Source of the DNA: Gloeobacter morelensis MG652769 | GTDB lineage: Bacteria; Cyanobacteriota; Cyanobacteriia; Gloeobacterales; Gloeobacteraceae | Direction: 5' to 3' | DNA length: 64,000 nt | Assembly (NCBI RefSeq): GCF_021018745.1 | Contig: NZ_CP063845.1 | Coordinates: 2,852,001-2,916,000 of the forward strand | Shown: positions 16,016-25,162 of the stretch, piece by piece | Layout: each line of letters opens with the position of its first letter | How positions within the stretch are numbered: position 1 is the first letter of the stretch | Position numbers and translations under genes: made by a program | The notes under the pieces: generated by a model | The model's input: only the letters and a program-made list of their open reading frames with translations | Told to the model about the DNA's origin: nothing | Databases searched by the model: none

Positions 16016-17986
16016 ATGGCCTTTCTTGAAGTTCAGAACGCGGGCAAGACCTTTACCGCCCGGGACGGCTCGCCCTACGAAGCGCTCAAAAACGTCAATC
16101 TGCAGATCCAGCAGGGCGAATTCGTTTCGATTATCGGTCACTCGGGCTGCGGCAAATCGACCCTGCTGAACTTGATCGCCGGGTTGGGGCTGGTCACCGC
16201 CGGCCGGGTGGTGGTGGACGGCGTGGCGGTGAGCGGCCCCGGACCGGACCGGATGGTCGCCTTTCAGAACCATTCGCTGTTGCCGTGGCTCACCGTGCGC
16301 CAGAATATCGCCCTTGCCGTCAAGGCCGTGCACAAACAGCTCGACGAAGCCGCCCGCGCCCAGATTGTCAAAGAGCACCTGGAGATGGTGAACCTGGGCG
16401 CCGCCGCCGACAAAAAGCCCGGCCAGATCTCGGGCGGCATGCGCCAGCGGGTCGGGATCGCCCGGGCGCTCGCCACCCGGCCGAAGGTGTTGCTGCTCGA
16501 TGAACCCTTCGGGGCCCTCGACGCGCTGACGCGCGGACGGTTGCAGGAGCAGCTGCTCAAGATCTGGGAAGCCCACCGGATCACGGTGGTGATGGTCACC
16601 CACGACGTCGAAGAAGCGCTCCTGCTCTCCGATCGAATCGTGATGATGAGCAACGGTCCGGCGGCGAAAGTCGCCGAGGTGATGACGGTCGAATTGCCCC
16701 GGCCGCGCACGCGCATGGAGGTGATCAACAATCCCCACTACTACCGCCAGCGCAACGAGCTTCTGTATTTTCTCAACAAGGCCAAAAAAGCGGCCCAGAC
16801 AGTACCCGCCAGAACTCCCGCCACTGCATCACCGAGCGGCAATCTGGAGAAGACCGCCCTCGCGGTCGGTTTCGTGCCCCTTTCTGACTGTGCGCCGCTG
16901 GTGATTGCCCAGGAGAAGGGCTTTTTTGCCCGCCACGGCCTGGCAGTGACCCTCTCGCGCGAGCCCAGTTGGAAGGCCATCCTCGAAGGACTGGTCGAAG
17001 AACGCCTCGATGCCGCCCAGATCGTCGCCCCGATGGCCTTCGCCGGGCTGCTGGGCGGCGCCGGTGGTGTGCCCCTGGTCGCTTCACTGGACCTCACCCG
17101 CAACGGCAACGCCGTCACCCTGCACCGCCGCTACTGGGAGCAGGGCGTGCGCAACCGCGAGGACTTCGCCCGCCTGGTCAAAACCGGGGGGGATGGGCGG
17201 CGTCCCGTGCTGGGCGTCGTCCACGCCACCTCGATGCACAACTTACTGTTGCGCCACTGGCTTGCGGAAGTGGGCATCGACCCGGACAAGGACGTGGATC
17301 TGATTGTCATCCCACCGCCGCAGATGGTGGCCAATCTGCAGGCGGGCAACATCGACGGCTACTGCACGGGCGAGCCGTGGAACGCCCGCGCCGTCCACGA
17401 GGGGCTCGGCTTTGTGCCCGCCACCAGCCTCGATCTGTGGTCCGGCCACCTCGAAAAAGTGCTGGGCGTGCGCGAAGCCTGGGCCGCGGCCCACCCGAAG
17501 ACGCACCTGGCGCTGGTCAAAGCCCTCATCGAAGCCTGCCGCTACGCGGCGGACCCGGCCCACCGCGAGGAGGTCATCCGCCTGGTCTGCGCTAAAAATT
17601 ACGTCAACGCCGACCCTGCCTACGCCGCGATGGGGCTTTCGGGCCACTACGACCGCGGCTTCGGGGCACCGGAGCGCCTCGAAGCATTCAACCGCTTCGA
17701 CGGCTGGAGCGCCAATTCCACCGAAAGGCTGTGGATCCTCACCCAGTTGGCCCGCTGGGGACTGCTCACCTCCTTGCCGGCCAACTGGCGCACCGCCATC
17801 GACCGCGTCTGGCGCGACGAGCCCGCCCGCGAAGCCTGCGCCCAACTGGGAATCGCCGCGCCGCCCGAACCGGTCTACCGGCCCCTGACCCTGCCCGGGG
17901 GCGACACCCTCGATCCCGACGACCCGACTGCCTATATCGAACGCTTCGCCATTCGCAAGTCCGCCCGAACCCTCAACGCCGTCTAA
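16016..17986 (+). CDS. nrtC: Nitrate ABC transporter ATPase fused to an NrtA-like domain
   Basis: 656 residues. Residues 1-260 are an ABC ATPase: Walker [10 protein letters not shown], signature ISGGMRQRVG, Walker [12 protein letters not shown]. After a short linker (about 262-278) comes an NrtA-like binding domain (AVGFVPLSDCAPLVIAQEKG onward, with PPPQMVANLQAG and CTGEPWNAR). This cytoplasmic domain is known in NrtC to mediate inhibition of nitrate uptake by ammonium. Full length with both halves intact, so post-translational ammonium control is expected to be retained. Confidence 0.96.
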   Translation: MAFLEVQNAGKTFTARDGSPYEALKNVNLQIQQGEFVSIIGHSGCGKSTLLNLIAGLGLVTAGRVVVDGVAVSGPGPDRMVAFQNHSLLPWLTVRQNIALAVKAVHKQLDEAARAQIVKEHLEMVNLGAAADKKPGQISGGMRQRVGIARALATRPKVLLLDEPFGALDALTRGRLQEQLLKIWEAHRITVVMVTHDVEEALLLSDRIVMMSNGPAAKVAEVMTVELPRPRTRMEVINNPHYYRQRNELLYFLNKAKKAAQTVPARTPATASPSGNLEKTALAVGFVPLSDCAPLVIAQEKGFFARHGLAVTLSREPSWKAILEGLVEERLDAAQIVAPMAFAGLLGGAGGVPLVASLDLTRNGNAVTLHRRYWEQGVRNREDFARLVKTGGDGRRPVLGVVHATSMHNLLLRHWLAEVGIDPDKDVDLIVIPPPQMVANLQAGNIDGYCTGEPWNARAVHEGLGFVPATSLDLWSGHLEKVLGVREAWAAAHPKTHLALVKALIEACRYAADPAHREEVIRLVCAKNYVNADPAYAAMGLSGHYDRGFGAPERLEAFNRFDGWSANSTERLWILTQLARWGLLTSLPANWRTAIDRVWRDEPAREACAQLGIAAPPEPVYRPLTLPGGDTLDPDDPTAYIERFAIRKSARTLNAV

Positions 17987-18002
17987 CCCCACCCGCCCCA
18001 CC

Positions 18003-18800
18003 ATGATTCAGCCCTTTCTCGAACTGAGCTATATCTCGAAGATTTTCCCGACGCCCAAGGGGCCGTTCGTGGCCCTCAAAGACGTCGCCCTCAAAATCCG
18101 CAAAGGCGAATTTATTGCCCTGTTGGGCCACTCCGGCTGCGGCAAATCGACCCTGCTCAATATCGTGGCGGGTCTCAGCAAGGCCAGCGCGGGCGGGGTG
18201 ATCCTCGAAGGCAAAGAAACCGACGAACCCGGCCCCGACCGGATGGTCGTCTTTCAGAACTACGCGCTGCTGCCGTGGCTCACCGCCTACGAGAACGTCC
18301 ATCTGGCGGTGCGCTCGACGATGCCCGGCGCGCCCGAAAGCGAAAGGCGTTCGGTGGCCGAGCGCTACTTGGCCCTGGTCGGGCTCGCCGCCAAGGCCGA
18401 CAAGCGCCCGGGGGAAATTTCGGGCGGCCAGAAGCAGCGCGTCGCCATCGCCCGGGCGCTGGCCACCCGGCCGAAGGTGCTGCTTTTGGATGAACCGTTC
18501 GGGGCCCTCGACGCGCTGACGCGCGAGGAGATGCAGGAGGAGGTGCTCAAGATCTGGGAAGCCGACCGCACCACCGTGCTGATGGTCACCCACGAGATCG
18601 ACGAGGCGATCTTGATGGCCGACCGGATCGTCATGATGACCAACGGCCCCGCCGCCACGATCGGCGAAGTTTTCGAAGTTCCCTTCGCCCGGCCGCGCTC
18701 GCGCGCTGAGATCCTCGAAGACCCGGCTTACTACACCCTCAGAAACCGCATCCTCGAATTTCTCTACGACCGCTTTGGAGAACCCGTCCTTGCCGACTGA
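18003..18800 (+). CDS. nrtD: Nitrate ABC transporter ATPase
   Basis: 265 residues, a single ABC ATPase with Walker [10 protein letters not shown], signature ISGGQKQRV, Walker [12 protein letters not shown] and H-loop VTHEIDEAI. It pairs with NrtC to energise NrtB. It lies 16 nt after nrtC and its 3' end overlaps the start of narB. Confidence 0.96.
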   Translation: MIQPFLELSYISKIFPTPKGPFVALKDVALKIRKGEFIALLGHSGCGKSTLLNIVAGLSKASAGGVILEGKETDEPGPDRMVVFQNYALLPWLTAYENVHLAVRSTMPGAPESERRSVAERYLALVGLAAKADKRPGEISGGQKQRVAIARALATRPKVLLLDEPFGALDALTREEMQEEVLKIWEADRTTVLMVTHEIDEAILMADRIVMMTNGPAATIGEVFEVPFARPRSRAEILEDPAYYTLRNRILEFLYDRFGEPVLAD

Positions 18801-20868
18801 CACCCTGGCCAAAACTCTATGTCCTTACTGCGGTGTCGGCTGTGGCCTGGAGGTGAGCGCAGCTGGGCGCGTGCGCGGCGACCGCGCCCATCCCTCCACC
18901 CTGGGCATGGTCTGCGTCAAAGGGGCGACGGTGCTCGAATCGATTCCCAAGGACCGCCTGCTCTACCCGATGGTGCGCGCTCGCCTCGATGAACCTTTCA
19001 GGCAAGCCAGTTGGGAGGAAGCGCTCGCTCTGGTGGTCGGGAGGTTGCGCGCCGCTTCCCCGGAGAGCCTGTGCTTCTACGGCTCCGGGCAGTTTGTCAC
19101 AGAAGACTATTACGTCGCCCAGAAGCTCTTCAAAGGCTGCCTGGGCAGCAATCATATCGACGCCAACTCGCGACTTTGCATGTCCTCGGCGGTGTCGGGT
19201 TACTTGCAGAGCCTGGGCAGCGACGGCCCGCCCGCCTGCTACGACGATCTCGATCTGGCCGATTGCGCCTTTTTGGTGGGCACCAATACCGCCGAGTGCC
19301 ACCCGGTGCTCTTCAACCGTTTACTTAAACATCGCAAGCAAGATCTCAATTCCCGGCTGGTGGTGGTCGATCCGCGCGCCACCCCCACCGCCAAGGCGGC
19401 GGATCTGCACCTGGCCATCCGGCCGGGCAGCGACATCGAGCTATTCAACGGCATCGCCCACCTGATCTTGCAGTGGGATCGCGCCGACCAGCGCTTTATC
19501 GACGCCCACACCCAGGGATTTGCGGCAATGGCCGAGGTGGTGCGCCACTACCCGCCCGAGGCGGTCGCCCGCCGCTGCGGGATCACCACCGCCGCTCTGG
19601 AACTGGCCGCCCGCCTGTGGGTAAATTCGGCGCGCGTCCTTTCGCTCTGGTCGATGGGCATCAACCAGTCGATCGAAGGCACCGCCAAGGTGCGCGCCCT
19701 CATCAACTTGCACCTGCTCACCGCTCAGATCGGTCGGCCTGGATCGGGACCCTTCTCGCTCACCGGCCAGCCCAACGCCATGGGCGGGCGCGAGGCCGGC
19801 GGATTGTCGCACTTGCTGCCGGGTTACCGCAGTGTCGCAGACCCCGATCACCGCCGGCAAGTCGAAGCACACTGGCGCTTGCCGCCCAGCAGCATCGCGG
19901 CGCGGCCGGGGCGCACCGCCTGGGAGATGATCGAGGCGCTGGAGGCGGGAGCAGTCGAAGTCTTCTGGATCGCCGCCACCAACCCGGCGGTGAGCCTGCC
20001 GGATCTGGAGCGCACCAAAGCTGCCCTGCTGCGCTCGCCCTTTACGGTCTACCAGGATTGCTACTATCCGACCGAGACGGCCCGCTACGCCCACGTGTTG
20101 CTGCCTGCCACCCAGTGGAGCGAAAAGACCGGCACGATGACCAATTCCGAGCGCCGCGTCACCCTCTGTCCGGCTTTTCATCCTCCCCCGGGCGAGGCGC
20201 GCGACGACTGGCAAATTTTTGCCGAGGTCGGCCGCCGTCTGGGTTTTGCCGAGCAGTTCGCCTTTGCCGACGCCGCGGCGGTGTTCGCCGAATTTGCCGC
20301 CCTTACCCGGGGGCGCCCCTGCGAGATGACCGGTATCTCCCACACCCGCCTGGAGCGCGAGGGACCGTTGCAGTGGCCCTGCCCGGCCGGTTCGGCGGGC
20401 ACAGCGCGGCTTTACACCGATGGGCGCTTTGCGACACCCGACGGTCGCGCCCGCTTCGCCGCCTGCCACGCCCGGGGCCTCGCCGAACCTCCCGACCCCG
20501 AGTACCCCTTTGTGCTCATCAACGGTCGCCTCTACGGCCACTGGCACACCCTGACGCGCACCGGCCGCATCGAGAAACTGCGCAATCTCTACCCCGAGCC
20601 GTTCGTCGAGATCCACCCCCGCGACGCGGGCAAACTCGGCCTCGCCGAGGGCGATTGGGTGGAGGTGCGCTCGCGCCGGGGTGCTATGCGCCTGCCGGCT
20701 CGCCTCACCCTGGCGGTGGCGCCGGGGACGGTCTTTGTGCCCATGCACTGGGGAGCGCTCTGGGCGGAGGCGGCCGAGGTCAACGCCCTCACCCACCCCG
20801 AATCGGATCCGATTTCGGGCCAACCGGAAGTCAAAAGCTGTGCGGTACAGCTTTCGGCGCTGCCTTGA
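18790..20868 (+). CDS. narB: Ferredoxin-nitrate reductase (molybdenum bis-MGD type)
   Basis: 692 residues. Reduces nitrate to nitrite in the cytoplasm with reduced ferredoxin. The N-terminal 4Fe-4S site is C-x2-C-x3-C (CPYCGVGCG) with the fourth Cys in GMVCVKG. The molybdopterin oxidoreductase and molydopterin dinucleotide-binding domains follow (for example [14 protein letters not shown]-like [15 protein letters not shown] and GTNTAECHP). The start is a TTG: 18790 has GGAG nine bases upstream; TTG 18775 is possible. It overlaps nrtD by 11 nt, consistent with co-translation of uptake and first reduction step. Confidence 0.96.
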   Translation: MPTDTLAKTLCPYCGVGCGLEVSAAGRVRGDRAHPSTLGMVCVKGATVLESIPKDRLLYPMVRARLDEPFRQASWEEALALVVGRLRAASPESLCFYGSGQFVTEDYYVAQKLFKGCLGSNHIDANSRLCMSSAVSGYLQSLGSDGPPACYDDLDLADCAFLVGTNTAECHPVLFNRLLKHRKQDLNSRLVVVDPRATPTAKAADLHLAIRPGSDIELFNGIAHLILQWDRADQRFIDAHTQGFAAMAEVVRHYPPEAVARRCGITTAALELAARLWVNSARVLSLWSMGINQSIEGTAKVRALINLHLLTAQIGRPGSGPFSLTGQPNAMGGREAGGLSHLLPGYRSVADPDHRRQVEAHWRLPPSSIAARPGRTAWEMIEALEAGAVEVFWIAATNPAVSLPDLERTKAALLRSPFTVYQDCYYPTETARYAHVLLPATQWSEKTGTMTNSERRVTLCPAFHPPPGEARDDWQIFAEVGRRLGFAEQFAFADAAAVFAEFAALTRGRPCEMTGISHTRLEREGPLQWPCPAGSAGTARLYTDGRFATPDGRARFAACHARGLAEPPDPEYPFVLINGRLYGHWHTLTRTGRIEKLRNLYPEPFVEIHPRDAGKLGLAEGDWVEVRSRRGAMRLPARLTLAVAPGTVFVPMHWGALWAEAAEVNALTHPESDPISGQPEVKSCAVQLSALP

Positions 20869-20904
20869 CGAAGTGATGTCGAGTTATTGATGGAGGTAAC
20901 CGCG

Positions 20905-21312
20905 ATGGCCTTGCAGGTGAAGTTGTTGGAACAGAGTTTTGAGGGCGTCAAACCAAACGCCGGCGCCTTTGCCGCCAGCTTTTACGACACTCTTTTTTCG
21001 GATTTTCCGCAGACGCAAGCACTGTTTGCCCACAGCGATATGCAAGCCCAGCAGCAGAAATTGCTCACCTCGCTGGTGCTGGTGGTCGAAAACCTGCGCC
21101 AACCCCAGGTGCTCAGCGAAGCCTTGCAGAGTCTGGGCAATCGCCACGCGGGCTACGGCATCGTTCCCGAGCACTACCCGATGGTGGGCACTGCACTGCT
21201 CAAGACCTTCGAGACTTACCTGGGCGACGCCTGGACCCCCGAGGTCAAACAAGCCTGGACGGATGCTTATGGTGCCATCACCGGGCTGATGCTCGCCGGG
21301 GCCGAAAGCTGA
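20905..21312 (+). CDS. Single-domain globin, flavohaemoglobin-like
   Basis: 135 residues, globin domain only. The proximal His is in GNRHAGYG (residue 81), Tyr27 in FYDTLF fits position B10, and a Gln near residue 50 fits E7. The Tyr-B10/Gln-E7 pair is typical of bacterial NO-dioxygenase-type globins. There is no reductase domain. A perfect GGAGG lies eight bases before ATG 20905, which decides the start. It follows narB by 36 nt and is likely in the nitrate operon, where NO made from nitrite is the obvious substrate; that role is inference. Confidence 0.9.
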   Translation: MALQVKLLEQSFEGVKPNAGAFAASFYDTLFSDFPQTQALFAHSDMQAQQQKLLTSLVLVVENLRQPQVLSEALQSLGNRHAGYGIVPEHYPMVGTALLKTFETYLGDAWTPEVKQAWTDAYGAITGLMLAGAES

Positions 21313-21327
21313 GTTGCAAGACGGGAT

Positions 21328-21744
21328 CTAAAGAATGCGGACGAACGGCTGCTTACGGTAGCGCCGGTAGATATCGAAGTCGCTATCGAGGCTTGCAACG
21401 GCAGCGATATCCAGCCGCTCAGAGATCGCAACCAGCGACAAATCGGCAAAATCCCCAGGCAGATCCGCGTACTGGGCATTCAACTCGGCGATGCGAACAA
21501 AGTCTTGGGGAAGCAGGGGAACACACTCGTAGACTTCGCGGGCCAGATCCAGTAAAAACTCGTTCTGGGTTCGCCAGTTGCGGCTGAGCAACCAGTTCAC
21601 CTCCGTCACACAGCTGGGGGTAGTTAGCAGCCGACTTGTACAATTTGCAAAAAACCGCACCACCCGACTGTGATGAGTATCGGTGTTGCTGTAGAAAGCA
21701 AACAGGACGCCGCTGTCGACCAGGACGAGTGGGTGGTGGCTCAC
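21328..21744 (-). CDS. PIN-domain protein, VapC-like toxin
   Basis: 138 residues. PIN-domain acidic residues are visible: Asp in VLVDSGVLFA, Glu in SCVTEVNWLL, Asp in LPGDFADLSLV and Asp in SLDSDFD. PIN toxins are ribonucleases acting on tRNA or rRNA. The GTG start overlaps the stop of the upstream antitoxin gene by three bases (GTGA), the usual coupling of VapBC modules. Its target cannot be read from the sequence. Confidence 0.88.
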   Translation of the reverse strand: MSHHPLVLVDSGVLFAFYSNTDTHHSRVVRFFANCTSRLLTTPSCVTEVNWLLSRNWRTQNEFLLDLAREVYECVPLLPQDFVRIAELNAQYADLPGDFADLSLVAISERLDIAAVASLDSDFDIYRRYRKQPFVRIL

Positions 21745-21995
21745 CGTTGCCGCTGGCGCAAGTACTCTGAAATTGCTTGCTTGCGGTTTTCGCGCTCCGA
21801 CAAATCTGGAGGGGCATCCTGCAATGGATGGCGAGGAAGACCACCGCGACGTTCGAGAATGGATTTGCCGGCTTGCAGGCTTAGCCAGCGCTCATGGATT
21901 AATTGCCGGACCAGTTCGCTTCTGTCGGTCTGTTCGTGAGCCAGGATATCCGCCAGTTGGCGTTCGGTTTCGTCGTCGACTTGAACGGTATGCAT
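21741..21995 (-). CDS. Ribbon-helix-helix-like antitoxin of the PIN toxin
   Basis: 84 residues. The N-terminus (MHTVQVDDETERQLADILA) is a ribbon-helix-helix-type opening, with HEQTDRSELVRQLIHERW as the following helices. The C-terminal half is charged and presumably wraps the toxin. It is directly upstream of and overlapping the PIN gene, which supports a VapBC-like toxin-antitoxin pair that autoregulates. Confidence 0.82.
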   Translation of the reverse strand: MHTVQVDDETERQLADILAHEQTDRSELVRQLIHERWLSLQAGKSILERRGGLPRHPLQDAPPDLSERENRKQAISEYLRQRQR

Positions 21996-22001
21996 GGCTT
22001 T

Positions 22002-22244
22002 TCAAAGGTAAATATACTTAGGTTTCGCTTTCCAGGGGTAGCCTCGCAGTTGAATCCAGAAGTGCTCCCAGGGGTCGACGGCGTAGACGTCGTAGCCGTA
22101 AATTAAAAACAGCAGCCGTCGGGAAGATTTACTCGTAAAAACATTGACCAAAACTAGAAGGGCGACAAAAAACTTCGCCGGATCTCCTTTGAGCAGCCCC
22201 AGTACCAAATCGACCCTACCAGCACTATCCAAAAACGACTTCAC
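22002..22244 (-). CDS. Small hypothetical protein upstream of the antitoxin
   Basis: 80 residues from a GTG preceded by GAGGA eight bases upstream. One hydrophobic segment (FFVALLVLVNVF) and an aromatic C-terminus (DPWEHFWIQLRGYPW). It ends six bases before the antitoxin start and could be a third member of that operon. The DNA is richer in A and T than its surroundings. No family is recognised, and it could be non-coding. Confidence 0.4.
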   Translation of the reverse strand: MKSFLDSAGRVDLVLGLLKGDPAKFFVALLVLVNVFTSKSSRRLLFLIYGYDVYAVDPWEHFWIQLRGYPWKAKPKYIYL

Positions 22245-22273
22245 TTTTTGGTCCTCTTTTTTTCGATTCTAAA

Positions 22274-22861
22274 CTACCGCTGCTTTGACTCCTGCTCAGA
22301 CGACGTTCTCATAAACAGAGAACGCACCGGACAGCAAAAGTCGCTCAGCAAGGGCGATTGCAAGCTGTCCGACTCGTAGAGTGTTGCTGCCGATACGAGC
22401 GTGGCTTGCTCGCGGCGAAACACCTCGACGCGGCGCTGCTGCCAATCGGCAATCCAGTACTCCTCGACACCGCGGCGGGCGTAGAGCTTGAGTTTGGTCT
22501 GGCGGTCGCGCCGTTCGTTTTGCGACCCTGGCGAGAGCACTTCGATCACCAGTTCCGGAGCGGCGTGGAGGTGACCGTCCTCCTGCAGGGCGACCGCAAG
22601 GCGCACAAAGCTGATCCAGACCACATCGGGAGCAACATCTTCGTCCTCGGCAAAGATAATGCCCGGGGCCGCGTTCGCCATGCCCAGACTGCTGCGCTCG
22701 CTCCATTCGTCGAGAAACCGGCTCAGGCGCACGCAGGTGTACTGGTGCCGCCAGTCGGGCTGCCTCGACACGTACAACTCCCCGTCGATGAGTTCGTAGC
22801 GCTTGCCGTCTTCGGGCAGACATTCGAGATCCGCAGAAGTCAGCCGTGGTGCCGTATCCAT
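22274..22861 (-). CDS. Uma2 family (DUF820) putative endonuclease
   Basis: 195 residues. Pattern LPEDGKRYELIDGELYVSRQP, then VAPDVVWISF, APELVIEVLSPGSQNERRDRQ and EYWIADWQQRRVEVFR. ATG 22861 is chosen because GAGG sits six bases upstream and the next residues look like the usual Uma2 opening. ATG 22909 would extend it over the end of the HEAT-repeat gene. Confidence 0.9.
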   Translation of the reverse strand: MDTAPRLTSADLECLPEDGKRYELIDGELYVSRQPDWRHQYTCVRLSRFLDEWSERSSLGMANAAPGIIFAEDEDVAPDVVWISFVRLAVALQEDGHLHAAPELVIEVLSPGSQNERRDRQTKLKLYARRGVEEYWIADWQQRRVEVFRREQATLVSAATLYESDSLQSPLLSDFCCPVRSLFMRTSSEQESKQR

Positions 22862-22889
22862 CTTTGCCTCGCGCACCGGTGCCGACAGT

Positions 22890-23585
22890 CTAACGCTCAC
22901 CTTCGCCATCGGCCAGGTTGGTGTCGGCGGGCAACCGTTGCAGGGCGTGGGCGGCGGCCTCGGTCACCTTGGGGTCGCTGTCCCTGGCCAGATATGTGAG
23001 GGCGGAGCGGACGGCCGGATCGCCCAGCCGACCCAGGGCGTGGGCCAGGCGGCGGCGCACCTCCGCCTGCGGGTGGCCGACAAAAGGCAGCAGCCGCTCG
23101 ACGGCCAGGGGATTGGCCAGAGCGCCCAGGGCGGTGATCGCGGCGTCGCGGGTCATTTCTTCGGAGCTGGCGAGGGCGTCGCACAGCACGTCGAAGGCGC
23201 GCGCCTCGCCCAGTTGGCCCAGGGCGACGACGGCGCTGTAGCGCACGATCCAGTCGGTATCTTCGCGGTAGACCCGCTCCAGCACCTCGAAGGCGCGCGC
23301 CTCGCCCAGGGCTCCGAGCGATCCGGCCGCCTCGGCGCGCACCGAGCCCACCGCGTCGAGCGCAGCCATGTCTGCCAGGGTCTCGAAGCAGCCGGGGGCT
23401 TTTTGTTTACCCAGGCCCACCGCCGCGTAGACGCGCACCAGCGAGGAAGAATCTTGTGCCGCCTGCTGCAACAATGGCACCGCCTCCTCGGGCGCCAGAA
23501 AGCGCAAATCGAGGGCAGCGGCGATCCGCTCGCCGACGACGTCACTGGCAAGCCGGGCGCGCAACTGATCCGCCGAATTTTCCAT
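22890..23585 (-). CDS. HEAT-repeat protein (CpcE/NblB-like)
   Basis: 231 residues made of repeated 30-residue helical hairpins of the HEAT/PBS-lyase type (for example LVRVYAAVGLGKQKAPGCF and IVRYSAVVALGQLGEARAF). Proteins of this shape in cyanobacteria include bilin lyases of the E/F family and the phycobilisome degradation protein NblB. Which one this is cannot be told from the repeats alone. ATG 23585 has GGAG four to five bases upstream. It is divergent from a DUF3598 gene across about 100 bp. Confidence 0.85.
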   Translation of the reverse strand: MENSADQLRARLASDVVGERIAAALDLRFLAPEEAVPLLQQAAQDSSSLVRVYAAVGLGKQKAPGCFETLADMAALDAVGSVRAEAAGSLGALGEARAFEVLERVYREDTDWIVRYSAVVALGQLGEARAFDVLCDALASSEEMTRDAAITALGALANPLAVERLLPFVGHPQAEVRRRLAHALGRLGDPAVRSALTYLARDSDPKVTEAAAHALQRLPADTNLADGEGER

Positions 23586-23687
23586 AGGCTCCGTCCCAAC
23601 CGGGGAGCGCAGTATGCGGGCAATGCTATCACGCACCGCGCGGCCGGGATCACGTGGGACAATGGGGGCGCCCGGTTGGTGCAAGCC

Positions 23688-24521
23688 ATGAGCGATTCGA
23701 CCGCTTCCCAGTGGGACCGTCTGCTGAAGAACCTCGGAGCCTGGAGGGGTTCTTTTACGCGCCTCTCGCCCACCGGCGAACAACTGGACGATCTGCCCAG
23801 TCTGGTAAGCCTGGAGGGCCTCGACGAGCACCGCACCATCCACCAGATCGTCCGGCTCACCTCGCCGGTCGATGGTGCGGTGGTCAGTGAAAAATCTTTC
23901 CGCTATAGCTCTTTGAATCAAAACATCCAATTTTTTCCGGACGGCGCCTTTTGCCAGGGCTCGGTGCAAATTGCCCCCTTTGGCGATTTTGGGGCCGAGT
24001 TCGGCCTGATTGCAGGCAACCGGCGATTGCGGCTGGTACAACTTTACGACAACGAGCACCGCCTGTCGCGGCTCACGCTCATCCGCGAGCACCGCGAAGA
24101 CCGCCCTGAACCGGAATCGCCGCCCCTGACCGTCGAAGCGCTCGAAGGCACGTGGCAGGGTGAATCGCTGAGCCTGTATCCCGATTTCCAACCGCCTTCT
24201 GTGGCAAAGACCTTCCTCACCGTCGAGCGCCGGGGGGACCAGCTGGTGCAACAGTTGCGCTCGGACCATTTCGAATGGAGTTCCACCGCCCGGATCGATG
24301 GGGCGCGCCTGCTGTTTGAGGAAGGTTCCCAGCCGGTGCAGGTGCTGCTGATGGCGGGTGGCGCCTCCTGCACCGGCCCCCTCGTCCACACCTGGGGCAA
24401 GCCGGTGTTTATGGAGGTGGGCTGGCTGGTGGAGCCGGGGCTGCGCCAGCGGATGATCCGCCGCTTCGCTGCCAAGGGCGAGTGGGTAAGCCTGACACTG
24501 GTTACCGAGCGCCGGGTTTAG
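23688..24521 (+). CDS. DUF3598 family protein (predicted lipocalin-like)
   Basis: 277 residues. The opening SQWDRLLKNLGAWRGSFTRL and the motif GTWQGESLSLYPDF are those of the DUF3598 family, which has two lipocalin-type barrels and is found across cyanobacteria and plastids. Some relatives are bilin- or pigment-related, but no function is proven for this group. The neighbour on the other side of the shared promoter region is a HEAT-repeat gene of a kind often tied to phycobilisomes. Confidence 0.86.
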   Translation: MSDSTASQWDRLLKNLGAWRGSFTRLSPTGEQLDDLPSLVSLEGLDEHRTIHQIVRLTSPVDGAVVSEKSFRYSSLNQNIQFFPDGAFCQGSVQIAPFGDFGAEFGLIAGNRRLRLVQLYDNEHRLSRLTLIREHREDRPEPESPPLTVEALEGTWQGESLSLYPDFQPPSVAKTFLTVERRGDQLVQQLRSDHFEWSSTARIDGARLLFEEGSQPVQVLLMAGGASCTGPLVHTWGKPVFMEVGWLVEPGLRQRMIRRFAAKGEWVSLTLVTERRV

Positions 24522-24546
24522 CAATCAAAGCGCCCTGGAGCCCGTC

Positions 24547-24672
24547 ATGACGGCGCAACTGACTCCCCGCGCTTCGCAGCCCGAAGCACGGGCCCGCCAT
24601 CACCAGACTTTCAGCCGCACCGCCGAGCAACTGCGCCCAATGGCAGAGCAGAACCAACTCCATTGCTGTTAG
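24547..24672 (+). CDS. Possible small protein of 41 residues
   Basis: ATG 24547 has GGAG seven bases upstream, and the frame runs to TAG at 24670-24672. The product is hydrophilic and Gln-, Arg- and Ala-rich and ends in HCC. It lies 25 nt after the DUF3598 gene, with its last bases overlapping the 3' end of the membrane-protein gene on the other strand. The ribosome-binding site is the only support, so it may be chance. Confidence 0.35.
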   Translation: MTAQLTPRASQPEARARHHQTFSRTAEQLRPMAEQNQLHCC

Positions 24673-25139
24673 CGGCCGACGCGGATGGCCCGCCAGAACA
24701 TGCCCATCGCCCCGCCCACCACAAAGACGATGTCGAAGAGCAACCGCGCGGTGTTGCCGATAAATTCACCGACAAATTGAACGGCTTCGCCCGCCTCCGC
24801 CGAGAGACCGAGTAGAGCAGGCAGGTTCTGCAGCGCCGTTCCCAGTGCCCAACCGACGGGAAAGGCGGTGAGCGAGACGGTGAGCACCAGCGCCCAACCG
24901 ATGCCGTTGTCGATCGTCTGCTGTGAGAACAGACGGCTGAAGATCACCCGGGCGAGCACCCCTCCTGCCACACCGCACAGGAGCGGCACGCCGACACCGA
25001 CCAAGGTCGTGCGCAGCGGGCCGGGGGTGGCGAAGAACACCACCACCAGCAGCGGACAGATCACCAAAAGCCCGAGATCGGCGAGCACGACGCTCCAGGC
25101 GATCTCGGGCCAGGGTAGAAGCTTAATGCGTTGCAGCAT
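24669..25139 (-). CDS. Predicted integral membrane protein, unknown function
   Basis: 156 residues with four clear hydrophobic helices (around 12-35, 45-68, 80-103 and 130-148) and short basic loops. No family motif recognised. It lies 23 nt downstream of sucrose synthase on the same strand and may share its transcript. Confidence 0.75.
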   Translation of the reverse strand: MLQRIKLLPWPEIAWSVVLADLGLLVICPLLVVVFFATPGPLRTTLVGVGVPLLCGVAGGVLARVIFSRLFSQQTIDNGIGWALVLTVSLTAFPVGWALGTALQNLPALLGLSAEAGEAVQFVGEFIGNTARLLFDIVFVVGGAMGMFWRAIRVGR

Positions 25140-25162
25140 GGCATCGGGTGCGAAGGTCTGCC

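Noticed and set aside
19441-20823. 460-residue frame antisense to narB, and another long frame in the same region on the plus strand
   Set aside because: Both are shadows of narB, which has all its cofactor ligands.
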